Source of the DNA: Belliella buryatensis
GTDB taxonomy: Bacteria; Bacteroidota; Bacteroidia; Cytophagales; Cyclobacteriaceae
Direction: 5' to 3'
Length of the DNA: 64,000 nt
Assembly: GCF_900188245.1 (NCBI RefSeq)
Contig: NZ_FZOK01000009.1
Location: forward strand, 120,919 to 184,918
In this document: positions 33,926 to 43,200 of the stretch, one piece after another
How the letters are laid out: each line of letters opens with the position of its first letter
How positions within the stretch are numbered: position 1 is the first letter of the stretch
Program-made: the position numbers and the translations under genes
The notes under the pieces: model-generated
What the model saw: only the letters and a program-made list of their open reading frames with translations
Databases searched by the model: none
Told to the model about the DNA's origin: nothing

Positions 33926-35445
33926 TTTAAAAGGACATCTCCTGTCATTTCTGAAGGAATACCCACTCCTATCAGTTTAAGTATTGTTGGTGCGAGGTCT
34001 CCAAGTTTTCCATCATTAACTTCTAACTTATCTTTACCATCTACCATAATGCATGGGACTAGGTTAGTTGTATGTGCTGTGTTAGGAGTACCATCTTCAT
34101 TGATCATCATGTCAGAATTGCCATGATCAGCAATAACGATAGTGGTATATCCGCTATCTAAAGCTTGTTTGATTACATCCTCGGCACATTTATCTACTGC
34201 CTCACAAGCTTTGACAGCTGCTTCAAATACTCCAGTATGCCCAACCATATCTGGATTAGCAAAGTTTAGACAAATGAAGTCGACTTCCTTCTTCTTAAGC
34301 TCAGGCTTGATCTTGTTGGCTATTTCAAAAGCGCTCATTTCAGGTTTGAGGTCATAAGTGGCTACTTTTGGAGAAGGACAAAGAATCCTACTTTCGCCCT
34401 CAAAAACCTTTTCTCTTCCTCCAGAGAAAAAGAAAGTTACGTGGGGATATTTTTCAGTTTCTGCAATTCTGATTTGCTTTTTACCAGCGGCTGCTAATAC
34501 CTCGCCCAAGGTGTTTTGTAGGTTATCTTTTTCAAAGAGCACCTTTACTCCTTTGAAAGTCTCGTCATAGTTGGTGAAGGTAATATAGTTCAGCTTGAGG
34601 GCTTTCATTTTATATTCTTCAAAATCTCGTTGCGTAAGCACTTGCGTGATTTCTCTGCCTCTATCTGTTCTGAAATTGAAGCAAATCACCACATCTTCTT
34701 CTTCAATGAGGGCAACAGCTTGTCCTTTATCATTTGCTTTTATTATCGGCCTGATGAACTCATCAGTTACACCGTTTTCATAGGATTTTTTGATAGTTGC
34801 TAAGATATCTTTGGATTTTTCGCCCTCACCCAAGACCATGGCATCATAAGCTAGTTTCACACGTTCCCAGCGGTTGTCTCTGTCCATGGCGTAATACCTT
34901 CCGACTACAGAGGCAATCTCGCCTGTTGAGTTTTTCAAGTGCTCCTGCAAGTCTTGCAAGTATTGATATCCACCTTTGGGGTCAGTATCTCTTCCATCTG
35001 TAAAAGCATGGATGTAGGCTTTATCTAAACCGTTGGCTTTTGCAGCATCACAAAGCCCCTTGAGGTGGTCGATATGTGCATGAACTCCACCATCAGAAAC
35101 CAAACCAATGAAGTGAACTTTTTTTCCCTCATTTCTGGCATAGTCAAATGCTTCACTCAAGATTGGGTTCGTTTTTAAATCCCCCTCAGCAACGGCTTTG
35201 TTGATTTTAACTAAATCTTGATAGACCACTCTTCCAGCACCTATATTCATATGTCCCACTTCAGAATTCCCCATCTGACCTTCTGGTAGACCCACTGCTA
35301 AGCCAGAGGCCTCAAGTTTGGAGTGTGGATAATTTTCAAAAAGCCCATCTATAAATGGTGTGTTTGCCTTATCAATCGCAGATACATTGGGGTTGGTTGC
35401 AATGCCCCAACCATCCAAAATCATCAATAGTACTTTCTTGTTCAT
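33922..35445 (-). CDS. gpmI: 2,3-bisphosphoglycerate-independent phosphoglycerate mutase
   Basis: 507 residues from the ATG at 35445 (NKKVLLMILDGWG); the 25-codon extension upstream is unconserved. Metal ligands Asp11 and the nucleophile Ser61 (MGNSEVGHMNIGAGR) are present, then IHAFTDGRDTDP, YYAMDRDNRWER, FNFRTDRGRE, and the C-terminal metal site IADHGNSD and TAHTTNLVPC. It interconverts 3- and 2-phosphoglycerate using two Mn2+ ions. It is co-transcribed with the following lipoprotein gene. Confidence 0.97.
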   Translation of the reverse strand: MNKKVLLMILDGWGIATNPNVSAIDKANTPFIDGLFENYPHSKLEASGLAVGLPEGQMGNSEVGHMNIGAGRVVYQDLVKINKAVAEGDLKTNPILSEAFDYARNEGKKVHFIGLVSDGGVHAHIDHLKGLCDAAKANGLDKAYIHAFTDGRDTDPKGGYQYLQDLQEHLKNSTGEIASVVGRYYAMDRDNRWERVKLAYDAMVLGEGEKSKDILATIKKSYENGVTDEFIRPIIKANDKGQAVALIEEEDVVICFNFRTDRGREITQVLTQRDFEEYKMKALKLNYITFTNYDETFKGVKVLFEKDNLQNTLGEVLAAAGKKQIRIAETEKYPHVTFFFSGGREKVFEGESRILCPSPKVATYDLKPEMSAFEIANKIKPELKKKEVDFICLNFANPDMVGHTGVFEAAVKACEAVDKCAEDVIKQALDSGYTTIVIADHGNSDMMINEDGTPNTAHTTNLVPCIMVDGKDKLEVNDGKLGDLAPTILKLIGVGIPSEMTGDVLLK

Positions 35446-35671
35446 GTCGCAAATATAGGTTTTTCTAATAGGTTTCTTTTTCAATTCCAAAGTGTAAAAA
35501 TGAGGATTCTTGTTCGGCAAGCCAAAGGAGTAACAGCTTATTTTTATTTCTTCATTTTAATTTCATAATTATTACAAGATTGATTTAACAGATTTAAAGA
35601 GATTGCGCCTAAAGGCTGGTATTTATTGCACAAGGGTTCATCTTTGGCGTAAAATTTGTTTTTTTCGGATT

Positions 35672-36064
35672 ATGTTTAAATTATTGCCTTTTTTCTGCTC
35701 TGTATTAATGATATTCTCGTTTGTCGAGATCATGCATGATCAAAATAACGAGATCATTATGACTACTTTCAAAACGGGCTCTAGTCGAGAGATAGCTAGG
35801 TATTTAGAGCAAGGAGTCGAACTCAATATTAACGGAAATCAGGGTGAGTTTTCGAAAAATCAAGCGGAATTGGTATTAAGAGATTTTTTCAAAAAGTATC
35901 CACCAGAGAACTTTGAAATTGTACATGAAAGTAATTCAGGAGAACAAATCAAAAATTATATTGGGACTTACACCTCAATGGGGGACCCTTACAGGATTTT
36001 TATAAAAGGAAGACTGATTAGAGACGAGATGCGCATTTACAGCATTGAGATCATGAAATATTGA
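35672..36064 (+). CDS. DUF4783 family protein
   Basis: 130 residues from the ATG at 35672, followed by a signal peptide (KLLPFFCSVLMIFSFVEI); the frame is open 23 codons further upstream but without conserved features. The mature domain has an NTF2-like look: FKTGSSREIARYLEQGVELNI, FSKNQAELVLRDFFKKYPP, YIGTYTSMGDPYRIFIKG, which is the pattern of DUF4783, a Bacteroidota family commonly found next to nadC. Its function is unknown, and it is probably periplasmic. nadC starts 40 bases downstream. Confidence 0.8.
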   Translation: MFKLLPFFCSVLMIFSFVEIMHDQNNEIIMTTFKTGSSREIARYLEQGVELNINGNQGEFSKNQAELVLRDFFKKYPPENFEIVHESNSGEQIKNYIGTYTSMGDPYRIFIKGRLIRDEMRIYSIEIMKY

Positions 36065-36104
36065 TTTATAATTCCAGCTTAGACTTTTTTGCTAATTTTG
36101 TGCT

Positions 36105-36965
36105 GTGAAAAACTTACCATATTTAACCGAGTCGAGCATTCGACAATTTATTGAAAGAGCACTTTTAGAGGATGTAGGTCCTGGTGATTATTCTTCATTG
36201 GCGTCTATACCGAATGATAGAAAAGGGCAAGCTCAACTTTTGATCAAAGAGGATGGGATTATTGCTGGATTGCAGTTAGCTGAAAAAATTTTCAAGCAAT
36301 TTGACTCGACCTTGGAAGTAAACTTACTTTTGGAGGACGGCGATGCCGTCAAGTCTGGAGATGTAGGTTTGACGGTCAAAGGCAAAGCATCTTCGATTTT
36401 GACTACAGAGAGACTTATTCTCAATTGCATGCAGCGTATGAGTGGAATTGCTACTAAGACCAATCAACTGGCCCAATTGATTGCGCATACCAAAGCCAAA
36501 TTGATGGATACAAGAAAGACTACACCAAATTTCCGAATGATGGAAAAATGGGCCGTGGTTCTTGGGGGAGGCCTCAATCACCGATATGCACTGTATGACA
36601 TGGTGATGTTGAAAGACAATCATATTGATTTTGCTGGTGGTATAGAAAAGGCTATCCATGCCACTAAGCAATACCTCAGGGATAATAGGCTTCATTTGAA
36701 AATTGAAGTAGAAACAAGGACCTTGGAAGAGGTGGAGGAAGTCCTTCGAGTAGGTGGTATTGACTATATCATGCTCGACAATATGGACTATGATACCATG
36801 CGCAAAGCAGTCAACTTGGTGGATGGTAGATTCCCGCTTGAAGCTTCCGGAGGAATCACAGAACTCACACTCAAGGATGTGGCTGAATGTGGTGTTGATT
36901 ATATTTCAGTAGGTGCACTTACCCATCAGGTGAAAAGTTTAGATATTAGTCTAAAAGCTATTTAA
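36105..36965 (+). CDS. nadC: Nicotinate-nucleotide pyrophosphorylase (carboxylating)
   Basis: 286 residues from a GTG start (no in-frame ATG nearby; the N-terminus KNLPYLTESSIRQFIERALLEDVGPGD is standard). Motifs: ERLILNCMQRMSGIAT, LMDTRKTTPNFRMMEKWAV, GGGLNHRYALYDMVMLKDNHI, VEVETRTLEE, DYIMLDNMD and EASGGI. It converts quinolinate and PRPP to nicotinate mononucleotide in NAD synthesis. nadA and nadB are not in the window. Confidence 0.97.
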   Translation: MKNLPYLTESSIRQFIERALLEDVGPGDYSSLASIPNDRKGQAQLLIKEDGIIAGLQLAEKIFKQFDSTLEVNLLLEDGDAVKSGDVGLTVKGKASSILTTERLILNCMQRMSGIATKTNQLAQLIAHTKAKLMDTRKTTPNFRMMEKWAVVLGGGLNHRYALYDMVMLKDNHIDFAGGIEKAIHATKQYLRDNRLHLKIEVETRTLEEVEEVLRVGGIDYIMLDNMDYDTMRKAVNLVDGRFPLEASGGITELTLKDVAECGVDYISVGALTHQVKSLDISLKAI

Positions 36966-37033
36966 AATATATGTATATCCTCTTTCGCACCAGTAACCAC
37001 ATTTTATTACGCACACACCTTAAATTCAGATGT

Positions 37034-37061
37034 TGTCGACTGTCGACCGTCGTCCGTTGAC
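37034..37061. repeat. Four degenerate tandem heptamers, GC-rich
   Basis: TGTCGAC, TGTCGAC, CGTCGTC, CGTTGAC in direct succession, between nadC and the amt terminator. It is conspicuous because the surrounding gap is A/T-rich. Confidence 0.6.
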
Positions 37062-37127
37062 GATTATCCGCTTGATCCTTTCGTTTTATTGAATTACTGG
37101 TGTCATTGCTGATAATCATATTAAAAT

Positions 37128-37168
37128 AAATAAAAAGGGGCTAAACCAACAGTGAAGCCCCTTTTTTG
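37128..37168. terminator. Terminator between nadC and amt (convergent)
   Basis: An 11-bp stem (AAAAAGGGGCT at 37132-37142 with AGCCCCTTTTT at 37156-37166), 13-base loop, A/T tracts on both sides. It lies 24 bases after the amt stop. Confidence 0.8.
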
Positions 37169-37190
37169 TATCATATGGCTGAGGAATTAT

Positions 37191-38423
37191 TTAATCCTTT
37201 GTGGCAAAATCAGGATAAGCACGCATGCTGTGTTCGTTGATATCTAGCCCTTCTGTCTCTTCCCTTTCGTCTACTCTGATACCAATCGTACGCTTCATGC
37301 TGAAAAAGAGCAACCAGCTAGTCACAAAACAGAAAGCTCCTACGACGGTGATTCCCAATAACTGAGACCAAACTTGACTTAAACTTGCCAGGTCTCCAAA
37401 CAAGCCTACGGCGAGTGTACCCCAAATTCCACCGACTAGGTGAACAGATATGGCACCTACCGGATCATCAATTTTTACTCTATCGAAAAAGACTACCGCA
37501 AAGACTACCAAGGTGCCTCCAATAAAGCCGATAATAGCAGACTCGCCCACACTCATTAGATCAGCTCCAGCTGTGATGCCGACCAATCCAGCCAAAATTC
37601 CATTCAGAACCATGGTGATATCATAGGATTTGAATTTCAAGTAAGATGCCATCAATGCTCCAAAAGCACCACTTGCACCTGCAATAGCCGTAGTCACAAA
37701 CACCAATGAGACAGATCCTGGGTCAGCTGTTAAGACTGAACCACCATTAAAGCCAAACCAACCAAACCAAAGCAGAAATACACCAACTGTCGCCAAAGGA
37801 ATATTATGACCAGGAATGGCACTCATGCCTTTTTCCGTATACTTCCCGATTCTAGGACCCAATAAATAAGCACCAACAAGAGCTCCCCACCCTCCTACAG
37901 AGTGAACAATTGTAGAGCCCGCAAAATCATAAAATGGAGTGGCAAGCGTATCTAAAAAGCCTCCTCCCCACTTCCACATACCAACTATTGGGTAAACAAT
38001 CCCAACGTACATAATGGAAAAGAAAATAAATGGACCTAACTTAATTCGCTCCGCTACCGCGCCTGACACGATGGTCGCTGCTGTAGCTGCAAACATAGCT
38101 TGAAAGATAAAATCAGTAAAAAAAGTATATCCTTCATTATATGCAAAAGTATTGCCTCCCTCAGGAAGTGATATCCCAAGACCTCCTAAACCAAAGAAAC
38201 TTCCAATGAAGTCATCCCCTGGATACATTAGATTGAAGCCTATAAAAGCATAAGTCAACAAACCAATGGCTGGTATGATGGTGTTTTTAAACAAAATATT
38301 GACAGTATTTTTGGCGCGAGTAAGACCGGCCTCCAAGCTTGCAAAACCTAGGTGCATGATAAAGACCAAAATGGTGGCCACCATCATCCATAGGTTATTA
38401 ATGGTAAACATTTCTTGATTCAT
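37191..38423 (-). CDS. amt: Ammonium transporter
   Basis: 410 residues, eleven predicted membrane segments. The pore signatures are present: GAVAERIKLGPF, DFAGSTIVHSVGGWGALVGA with the first pore His, and GAISVHLVGGIWGTLAVGL with the second. The C-terminal cytoplasmic tail (RVDEREETEGLDINEHSM) is the conserved regulatory tail that contacts PII. There is no signal peptide: the N-terminus starts directly in the first helix. It is downstream of a PII gene by 45 bases, the classical glnK-amtB pairing (here in the order PII then Amt), which implies PII gating of ammonium uptake. Confidence 0.96.
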   Translation of the reverse strand: MNQEMFTINNLWMMVATILVFIMHLGFASLEAGLTRAKNTVNILFKNTIIPAIGLLTYAFIGFNLMYPGDDFIGSFFGLGGLGISLPEGGNTFAYNEGYTFFTDFIFQAMFAATAATIVSGAVAERIKLGPFIFFSIMYVGIVYPIVGMWKWGGGFLDTLATPFYDFAGSTIVHSVGGWGALVGAYLLGPRIGKYTEKGMSAIPGHNIPLATVGVFLLWFGWFGFNGGSVLTADPGSVSLVFVTTAIAGASGAFGALMASYLKFKSYDITMVLNGILAGLVGITAGADLMSVGESAIIGFIGGTLVVFAVVFFDRVKIDDPVGAISVHLVGGIWGTLAVGLFGDLASLSQVWSQLLGITVVGAFCFVTSWLLFFSMKRTIGIRVDEREETEGLDINEHSMRAYPDFATKD

Positions 38424-38468
38424 AGGTTTGTAAAGGTTTTTGAGTGAAATAGGTAATTCGATTGGTGA

Positions 38469-38807
38469 TTATAATGCGGCTTCTCCAGTGTCTTGGTTTC
38501 TGATTCTGTAAGCCTCTTGGATTTCGGATACGAAGATTTTCCCGTCTCCTACTTCTCCAGTTTTACCTTCTGTTAGGATACAGTTGATCACTGGCTCTAC
38601 CAAGTCTTCGGTTGTCACGATTTCTATTTTGGTTCTGGGAATATAGGATGGCTCAAAAGCCACCCCTCTGTAGGTCTGAGGACGTGCATGTTCTAAACCC
38701 ATTCCTTTGACATCATAAAAGGAGAGAAATTTCACCCCCAAGCCAGCTACACATTTGTAGATGTCTTCAAATTTCGATGTTCTAATGATTGCTTCTATTT
38801 TTTTCAT
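38469..38807 (-). CDS. Nitrogen regulatory protein P-II
   Basis: 112 residues from the ATG at 38807, giving the family start MKKIEAIIRT; the extension to 38849 is unconserved. The T-loop region reads PQTYRGVAFEPSYIPR, and the signature GKTGEVGDGKIFVSEI is intact (ATP/2-oxoglutarate site). Aligned to E. coli GlnB, position 51, the uridylylated Tyr, is Phe here, while Tyr46 is kept. The protein should therefore sense ATP/ADP and 2-oxoglutarate directly and not be uridylylated. Its main partner is the Amt encoded 45 bases downstream. Confidence 0.95.
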   Translation of the reverse strand: MKKIEAIIRTSKFEDIYKCVAGLGVKFLSFYDVKGMGLEHARPQTYRGVAFEPSYIPRTKIEIVTTEDLVEPVINCILTEGKTGEVGDGKIFVSEIQEAYRIRNQDTGEAAL

Positions 38808-39148
38808 TTTAGTCAATGAATTAGTGGTTTTGTTGAATTTATGCTTCAAATCTAAAAGAAATTGTGTTAAAAAAATAATAATGGTTAATTTTTGAACCTG
38901 TTTTTATCAAAAACAATATATAAATCCAATTAATAGGGTAAAAAATTAGCATTATTTTCTTTATATGATGATAAGTAATTGAGTTTGGGTTATAATTTAA
39001 ACTCAAATATTAGAATGAAGCAATGAAAATTGGAAAGTTGATTTGAGTAACAGGCATGGGAAAGTGATGATTTTTTGAGTTTTACCTTTGTCTAAAAAAT
39101 GAAAGGACTAAATTTGGAACTGTGGAATCAAAATCAATATTTTCAAAT
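38808..39148. other. Intergenic region between divergent PII and nucleotidyltransferase genes
   Basis: 341 bases, strongly A/T-rich. It should hold both promoters: a good -7 box TACCTTTG lies at 39083-39090 (+) but no -33 at the right distance was found. A weak inverted repeat (TGAGTTT at 38980-38986 with AAACTCA at 38999-39005) is the only other structure seen. No gene was seen. Confidence 0.4.
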
Positions 39149-40057
39149 ATGCAAAACAAACCAACACTTTTGGTCTTGGCTGCCGGAATGGGCAGTAGAT
39201 ATGGAGGCAATAAGCAAGTAGATGGCTTTGGTCCTCATGGAGAAACAATCCTGGAGTATTCTATATATGATGCCATTCGGGCTGGGTTCGGAAAGGTGGT
39301 TTTCATTGTTAGGCAAGAAATCCTAGAACTAGCTAAGGAAAAGTTTCTACCTAAAATCGAAGGAAAGATCGAAGTAGACTTTGTCTTGCAGTCGATTACA
39401 TCACATGTTCCGACGAAGTTTCAAAATCCAGATCGAGCCAAGCCATACGGAACAGCCCATGCCGTGCTTTGTGCAAAGGACGCTGTCAAGGAACCCTTTG
39501 CGGTGATCAATGCGGATGATTTTTATGGAAAGGAGGCATTTGAAGTGATAGGGAAGTTCTTATCAAATGGTGTACAGCCAAATCTCCATGCTATGGTTGG
39601 ATATGCCATTCAGAATGTCTTATCTGATAATGGTACAGTAAGCCGAGGAGTATGTGAAATGAATGCCTCCAATCAATTGATTGGAATGATTGAGCGGACA
39701 TCTATCGCCAAGGAGAATGGAAGAATCATCGCTAAGGGAGATGGTGAAGAAATTGTAATACCAGAAGGAACACCAGTTTCAATGAATTTCTGGGGTTTTC
39801 ATCCTGCTGTTTTTACTGATATTGAGCAGATGTGGAATGAATTTCTACCAGCCAATAAAGAGAATATCAAATCCGAATTCTTTATTCCTTTGGTAGCCAA
39901 CAACCTCATCGAATCGGGTAAAGCCGCGGTTGAAGTTTTGGAAGGAGGGAAAACTTGGTTTGGTGTCACTTATACAGAGGACAAACCAGTAGTAATCGAT
40001 TCTCTCAAAAAATTACATGAATCAGGAGAGTATCCAGAAAACCTATGGAGTAGGTAA
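39149..40057 (+). CDS. Sugar-phosphate nucleotidyltransferase family protein
   Basis: 302 residues from the ATG at 39149 (an in-frame GTG at 39122 is possible). The nucleotide-binding motif LLVLAAGMGSRYGGNKQVDG is of the G-x-G-x-R type, with IDxF-like INADDFYG for the metal-binding Asp and a conserved PYGTAHAVLCAKD. The whole chain is one Rossmann-like NTP_transferase domain without a left-handed beta-helix C-terminus. It probably activates a sugar phosphate, but the substrate is unknown: no sugar pathway genes are adjacent. It is preceded by a -7-like box at 39083-39090. Confidence 0.85.
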   Translation: MQNKPTLLVLAAGMGSRYGGNKQVDGFGPHGETILEYSIYDAIRAGFGKVVFIVRQEILELAKEKFLPKIEGKIEVDFVLQSITSHVPTKFQNPDRAKPYGTAHAVLCAKDAVKEPFAVINADDFYGKEAFEVIGKFLSNGVQPNLHAMVGYAIQNVLSDNGTVSRGVCEMNASNQLIGMIERTSIAKENGRIIAKGDGEEIVIPEGTPVSMNFWGFHPAVFTDIEQMWNEFLPANKENIKSEFFIPLVANNLIESGKAAVEVLEGGKTWFGVTYTEDKPVVIDSLKKLHESGEYPENLWSR

Positions 40058-40238
40058 AAAGAGAGGCGAATTATTATCACTTGATGATATCAGTTCAAGA
40101 CTTTTGATCAAACCTGATAATGATTGATATGTAGATATTCTATTGAAACAACTAATTCCACTTAAATTATCTGCGTTTTTGAAAAAGCGTAAATGTGGTA
40201 CTTACTTGAAGTTATTTTGCAAATTATACTCAATATCC

Positions 40239-40273
40239 AAAAAGGCAACCTGCTTTCTGCTAGTTGCCTTTTT
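40239..40273. terminator. Terminator of the TlpA-like gene
   Basis: An 11-bp stem (AAAAAGGCAAC at 40239-40249 with GTTGCCTTTTT at 40263-40273). It is 16 bases past the stop of the minus-strand gene at 40290. Confidence 0.75.
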
Positions 40274-40289
40274 CGTTATTATGAATGTA

Positions 40290-41432
40290 TCATCCCCCTA
40301 CTAATTCCAATAACTTAGAAATAGCCTCGTCCCCAGGTCTTGGGGCATTTGGAGTTAGAAGTTTGTTGTTTTTGCCTATTATTAAGTATCTAGGAATGCC
40401 CCATACTTTGAAATATTTCATAATTTCTGCATCAAAGCCCTGACCTGCATAGACATGAATTCCACGCATCGGATTTTTATCTAGATATTTCTTCCAAGGC
40501 TCCTCTGTTTCATCTATAGATACATACATCAGTACGATGTCCTCCTGATCTCTCAATTGCATTTCAAAATCTGGAGTCTTTGTTCTGAAAGTTTGTATAC
40601 AAGGCCCGCACCAGCTGGCCCAAAGGTCCAGATAGATTATCTTATCTTTGAAATCAGATAGGCTTACTTGATCACCATTCAGATTGACAAAACTAAAATT
40701 TTCTACTGGTGCTCCAGTTTTTAATTTTTCCAGAGAGACCAAAGATTCATTGAGTGCTGGGGTAAATTTAGAAGAAGCAAACTCACTTTTAAATGCCAAA
40801 ATTGCCTCTTCACTTTCCTCATAAGTACCTGTCAACATCAGCATATCATTGATGATCAATGAAGCTAAAAACAATTCCCGATCTTCTCCTCTTATCGTTC
40901 TGACATAGTTTGGTACATCGGAGTTGGGCATTCCAAAAGGAATTTTCATAGCAGAATGTAATGCCATCATCAATGAGCGCGCCAGGTCATCTGACAATTG
41001 TTCTATTTCTTTGTTAAGTCCAGTATTGGCTAAGTATTGGTGGAGGAATATTTGCTTTTCTTTGACCTCGAGCTCCTGTGCTCTATCTAGGTATAGCTCC
41101 GCTAGTTGTACAAGCATGGTTTGTGTATACGCTTTGGCGAGTGCTCTTTCATCTTCCTCAAGACTTCCTACCCGATCTTGGTGATATTGATCTAATCCTT
41201 GCTTGATATTCAGCACAAAGCTGATGAAATACTCTCCATTCGGGGTCTCTTCTACGTCGTAGAGAAATTCACTCACTTGTCCGTAGAGTTCATTTTGCAC
41301 ATAGCTTTCTAGTCCAGCCATGTATTCCACGAAGTTATCGGAAAAAGATTGCTGGGCACTAACCGATAAACTGACGCATAAGCCCGTTAAAAGAGAAAGT
41401 ATAAGTTTAGGGAAATTTAATATGGATTTCAT
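40290..41432 (-). CDS. TlpA-like thiol-disulfide oxidoreductase, secreted
   Basis: 380 residues. Signal peptide 1-27 (ILSLLTGLCVSLSVSAQ). A helical N-terminal domain of ~200 residues, without a recognised family, precedes a thioredoxin-fold domain (~235-378): FSFVNLNGDQVSLSDFKDK, active-site WASWCGPC, VSIDETEEPWKKYL and the cis-Pro loop VWGIPRYLII. It acts in the periplasm, probably as a reductant of protein disulfides or as part of a stress or cytochrome-maturation system. It is transcribed alone. Confidence 0.9.
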   Translation of the reverse strand: MKSILNFPKLILSLLTGLCVSLSVSAQQSFSDNFVEYMAGLESYVQNELYGQVSEFLYDVEETPNGEYFISFVLNIKQGLDQYHQDRVGSLEEDERALAKAYTQTMLVQLAELYLDRAQELEVKEKQIFLHQYLANTGLNKEIEQLSDDLARSLMMALHSAMKIPFGMPNSDVPNYVRTIRGEDRELFLASLIINDMLMLTGTYEESEEAILAFKSEFASSKFTPALNESLVSLEKLKTGAPVENFSFVNLNGDQVSLSDFKDKIIYLDLWASWCGPCIQTFRTKTPDFEMQLRDQEDIVLMYVSIDETEEPWKKYLDKNPMRGIHVYAGQGFDAEIMKYFKVWGIPRYLIIGKNNKLLTPNAPRPGDEAISKLLELVGG

Positions 41433-41573
41433 GCTTATTTTAGATTACTTTGACATTGTAATTATTGTGTGAAATTAGAGATTCAAATTGAATTTTCTTA
41501 AACCATCAGGTAAACTATTTGATTTTTACCTTAATCAAAGAAATAAATTGAAATACTTCCAAAAAGATAAGAA

Positions 41574-41990
41574 ATGAAAAAGCTCTTTTTCTTCAGTAAT
41601 ACCATATTGAAGGACCTAGCACTTTTAGTACTCCGAGCTGCTACAGGTTTGATGATGGCAACCCACGGTTGGACAAAAATTTCTGACTTTTCTGCAAAGC
41701 TTCAGACCTTCTCAGACCCCATAGGTCTTGGACCCGCAGTATCTCTTCAATTGGTCATTTTCGCAGAGTTTTTCTGTGCCTTGTTTTTAGCCATTGGCTT
41801 TTTGACCAGATTGTCTCTGATACCTTTGATCATAGCAATGTCCGTAGCAGCATTTATAGCACATGGAGGAGATCCTTTTTCCATGCAAGAAAAATCTTTG
41901 CTCTTCTTGACCATATTCGTTTGTCTATTTCTACTAGGACCAGGTAAGTACTCTGTAGATGGTCAAATCAATAAGAAAAACCGTTATTGA
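41574..41990 (+). CDS. DoxX family membrane protein
   Basis: 138 residues with four membrane segments (~15-35, 52-75, 78-97, 108-124). The family phrases LVLRAATGLMMATHGWTKI and GLGPAVSLQLVIFAEFFCALFLAIGFLTR are present. DoxX/YphA proteins are inner-membrane proteins linked to oxidative stress and quinone-dependent chemistry, with biochemical role unsettled. Its last seven bases overlap the end of recF on the other strand. Confidence 0.88.
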   Translation: MKKLFFFSNTILKDLALLVLRAATGLMMATHGWTKISDFSAKLQTFSDPIGLGPAVSLQLVIFAEFFCALFLAIGFLTRLSLIPLIIAMSVAAFIAHGGDPFSMQEKSLLFLTIFVCLFLLGPGKYSVDGQINKKNRY

Positions 41991-43093
41991 TCCCAGGCTG
42001 AGACGTGACCTTGCTCGACCTTGAAAAACTTAGCTTGTGCATTGATTCCTTTCAGAATACCAGCAGAGCGCTCTGGTCGTGCATCTGTAATAAATAGCTG
42101 CCCAAACCTTTGATCAGCTACCAATTGCATTAGCTTTTCTATGCGAAGGTCATCGAGTTTGTCAAAAATGTCATCGAGCAAAAGAATGGGTTTAGTACTT
42201 TTTTTAGCATGAAAAATCTCAAATTGGGCGAGTTTCAACGCTATTAAAAAGGACTTCTGCTGTCCTTGTGAGCCATATTTTTTGATTGGATAGTTATCTA
42301 TTTCAAATATAAAGTCGTCCTTGTGAATGCCCATGGTCGATCTTCTCAAAATAAGATCCTTGCTTTGGTTTTGATAGAATTCACGCTCGAAGTCCTCAGC
42401 CGTACAAGTGGTATCATAATGAATGTCCACAGTCTCTCTTTTGCCCGAGATATCTGCATAGTGTTCCAGCAAAAGGGGTTTGTAAGCATTGACAAATTCC
42501 AACCTTACCTCTGCAATCAATCGGCTCAGGCGGATCAATTCTAAGTCATAAGGTTCAAGCAATGCTTTGTTGATCCTTCCAGTTTCTCCAAAGTTTTTGA
42601 GCAAGGCATTGCGCTGCTTGAGAAAATGTTGATACCGGACCAAATTATCCATGTAGGGTTTATCCAATTGGCAAAGCATGTTGTCAAAAAATCTCCTCCG
42701 CTCTTCGCTGCCATCTTTGATCAGCTGAGTATCATCTGGGGCTATCATCACAATAGGAAGTAAGCCGACATGATCGCTCATTTTTTCTACAGCTTTGCCA
42801 TTTTGGATGATTTGTTTCTTTTTCCCAGATTCTACCACGCATCTGATCTCCAAAGAATTCTTAGCCATCTCAAACTCTCCCATTACTGTAAAAAAATCCA
42901 TATCATGCAGGATATTCTGGTTATCCTGCGCGTTGACCGCACTTTTGGTAAGGCATAGATAATGGATGGCGTCAAGAAGGTTTGTCTTTCCTGATCCATT
43001 GATGCCAACCATGCAATTGATCTCCTCAGAAAATTCCAGTTTTGCAGACTGATAATTTTTGAATTGATTGAGTTGGAGATTTTTTAGGTGCAT
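41984..43093 (-). CDS. recF: DNA replication and repair protein RecF
   Basis: 369 residues. Walker A GINGSGKT (30-37), the RecF motifs IAPDDTQLIKDGSEERRRFFDNML and RQRNALLK-like FLKQRNALLKNFG, signature SQGQQKSFLIALKLAQF, and Walker B ILLLDDIFDKLD. With RecO and RecR it loads RecA at single-strand gaps. It is not next to dnaA/dnaN/gyrB here; in Bacteroidota it commonly sits near ribH and a TPR gene, as seen here. It is divergent from pdhA with 107 bases between starts. Confidence 0.96.
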   Translation of the reverse strand: MHLKNLQLNQFKNYQSAKLEFSEEINCMVGINGSGKTNLLDAIHYLCLTKSAVNAQDNQNILHDMDFFTVMGEFEMAKNSLEIRCVVESGKKKQIIQNGKAVEKMSDHVGLLPIVMIAPDDTQLIKDGSEERRRFFDNMLCQLDKPYMDNLVRYQHFLKQRNALLKNFGETGRINKALLEPYDLELIRLSRLIAEVRLEFVNAYKPLLLEHYADISGKRETVDIHYDTTCTAEDFEREFYQNQSKDLILRRSTMGIHKDDFIFEIDNYPIKKYGSQGQQKSFLIALKLAQFEIFHAKKSTKPILLLDDIFDKLDDLRIEKLMQLVADQRFGQLFITDARPERSAGILKGINAQAKFFKVEQGHVSAWDQ

Positions 43094-43157
43094 GTTTAGA
43101 AAAGACAGGGTTTTTGGACTATTTTCGCATTCAGCCTTAAAATTCAGCCCTTTTGAT

Positions 43158-43165
43158 TATATTTG
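43158..43165 (+). promoter_or_regulatory. Candidate -7 box upstream of pdhA
   Basis: TATATTTG matches TAnnTTTG and is 35 bases before the pdhA ATG. A TTG at the expected -33 distance was not found, so the call is weak. Confidence 0.3.
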
Positions 43166-43200
43166 AGGCCTAAATTTAGCATATTTTAGAACATAACGAT

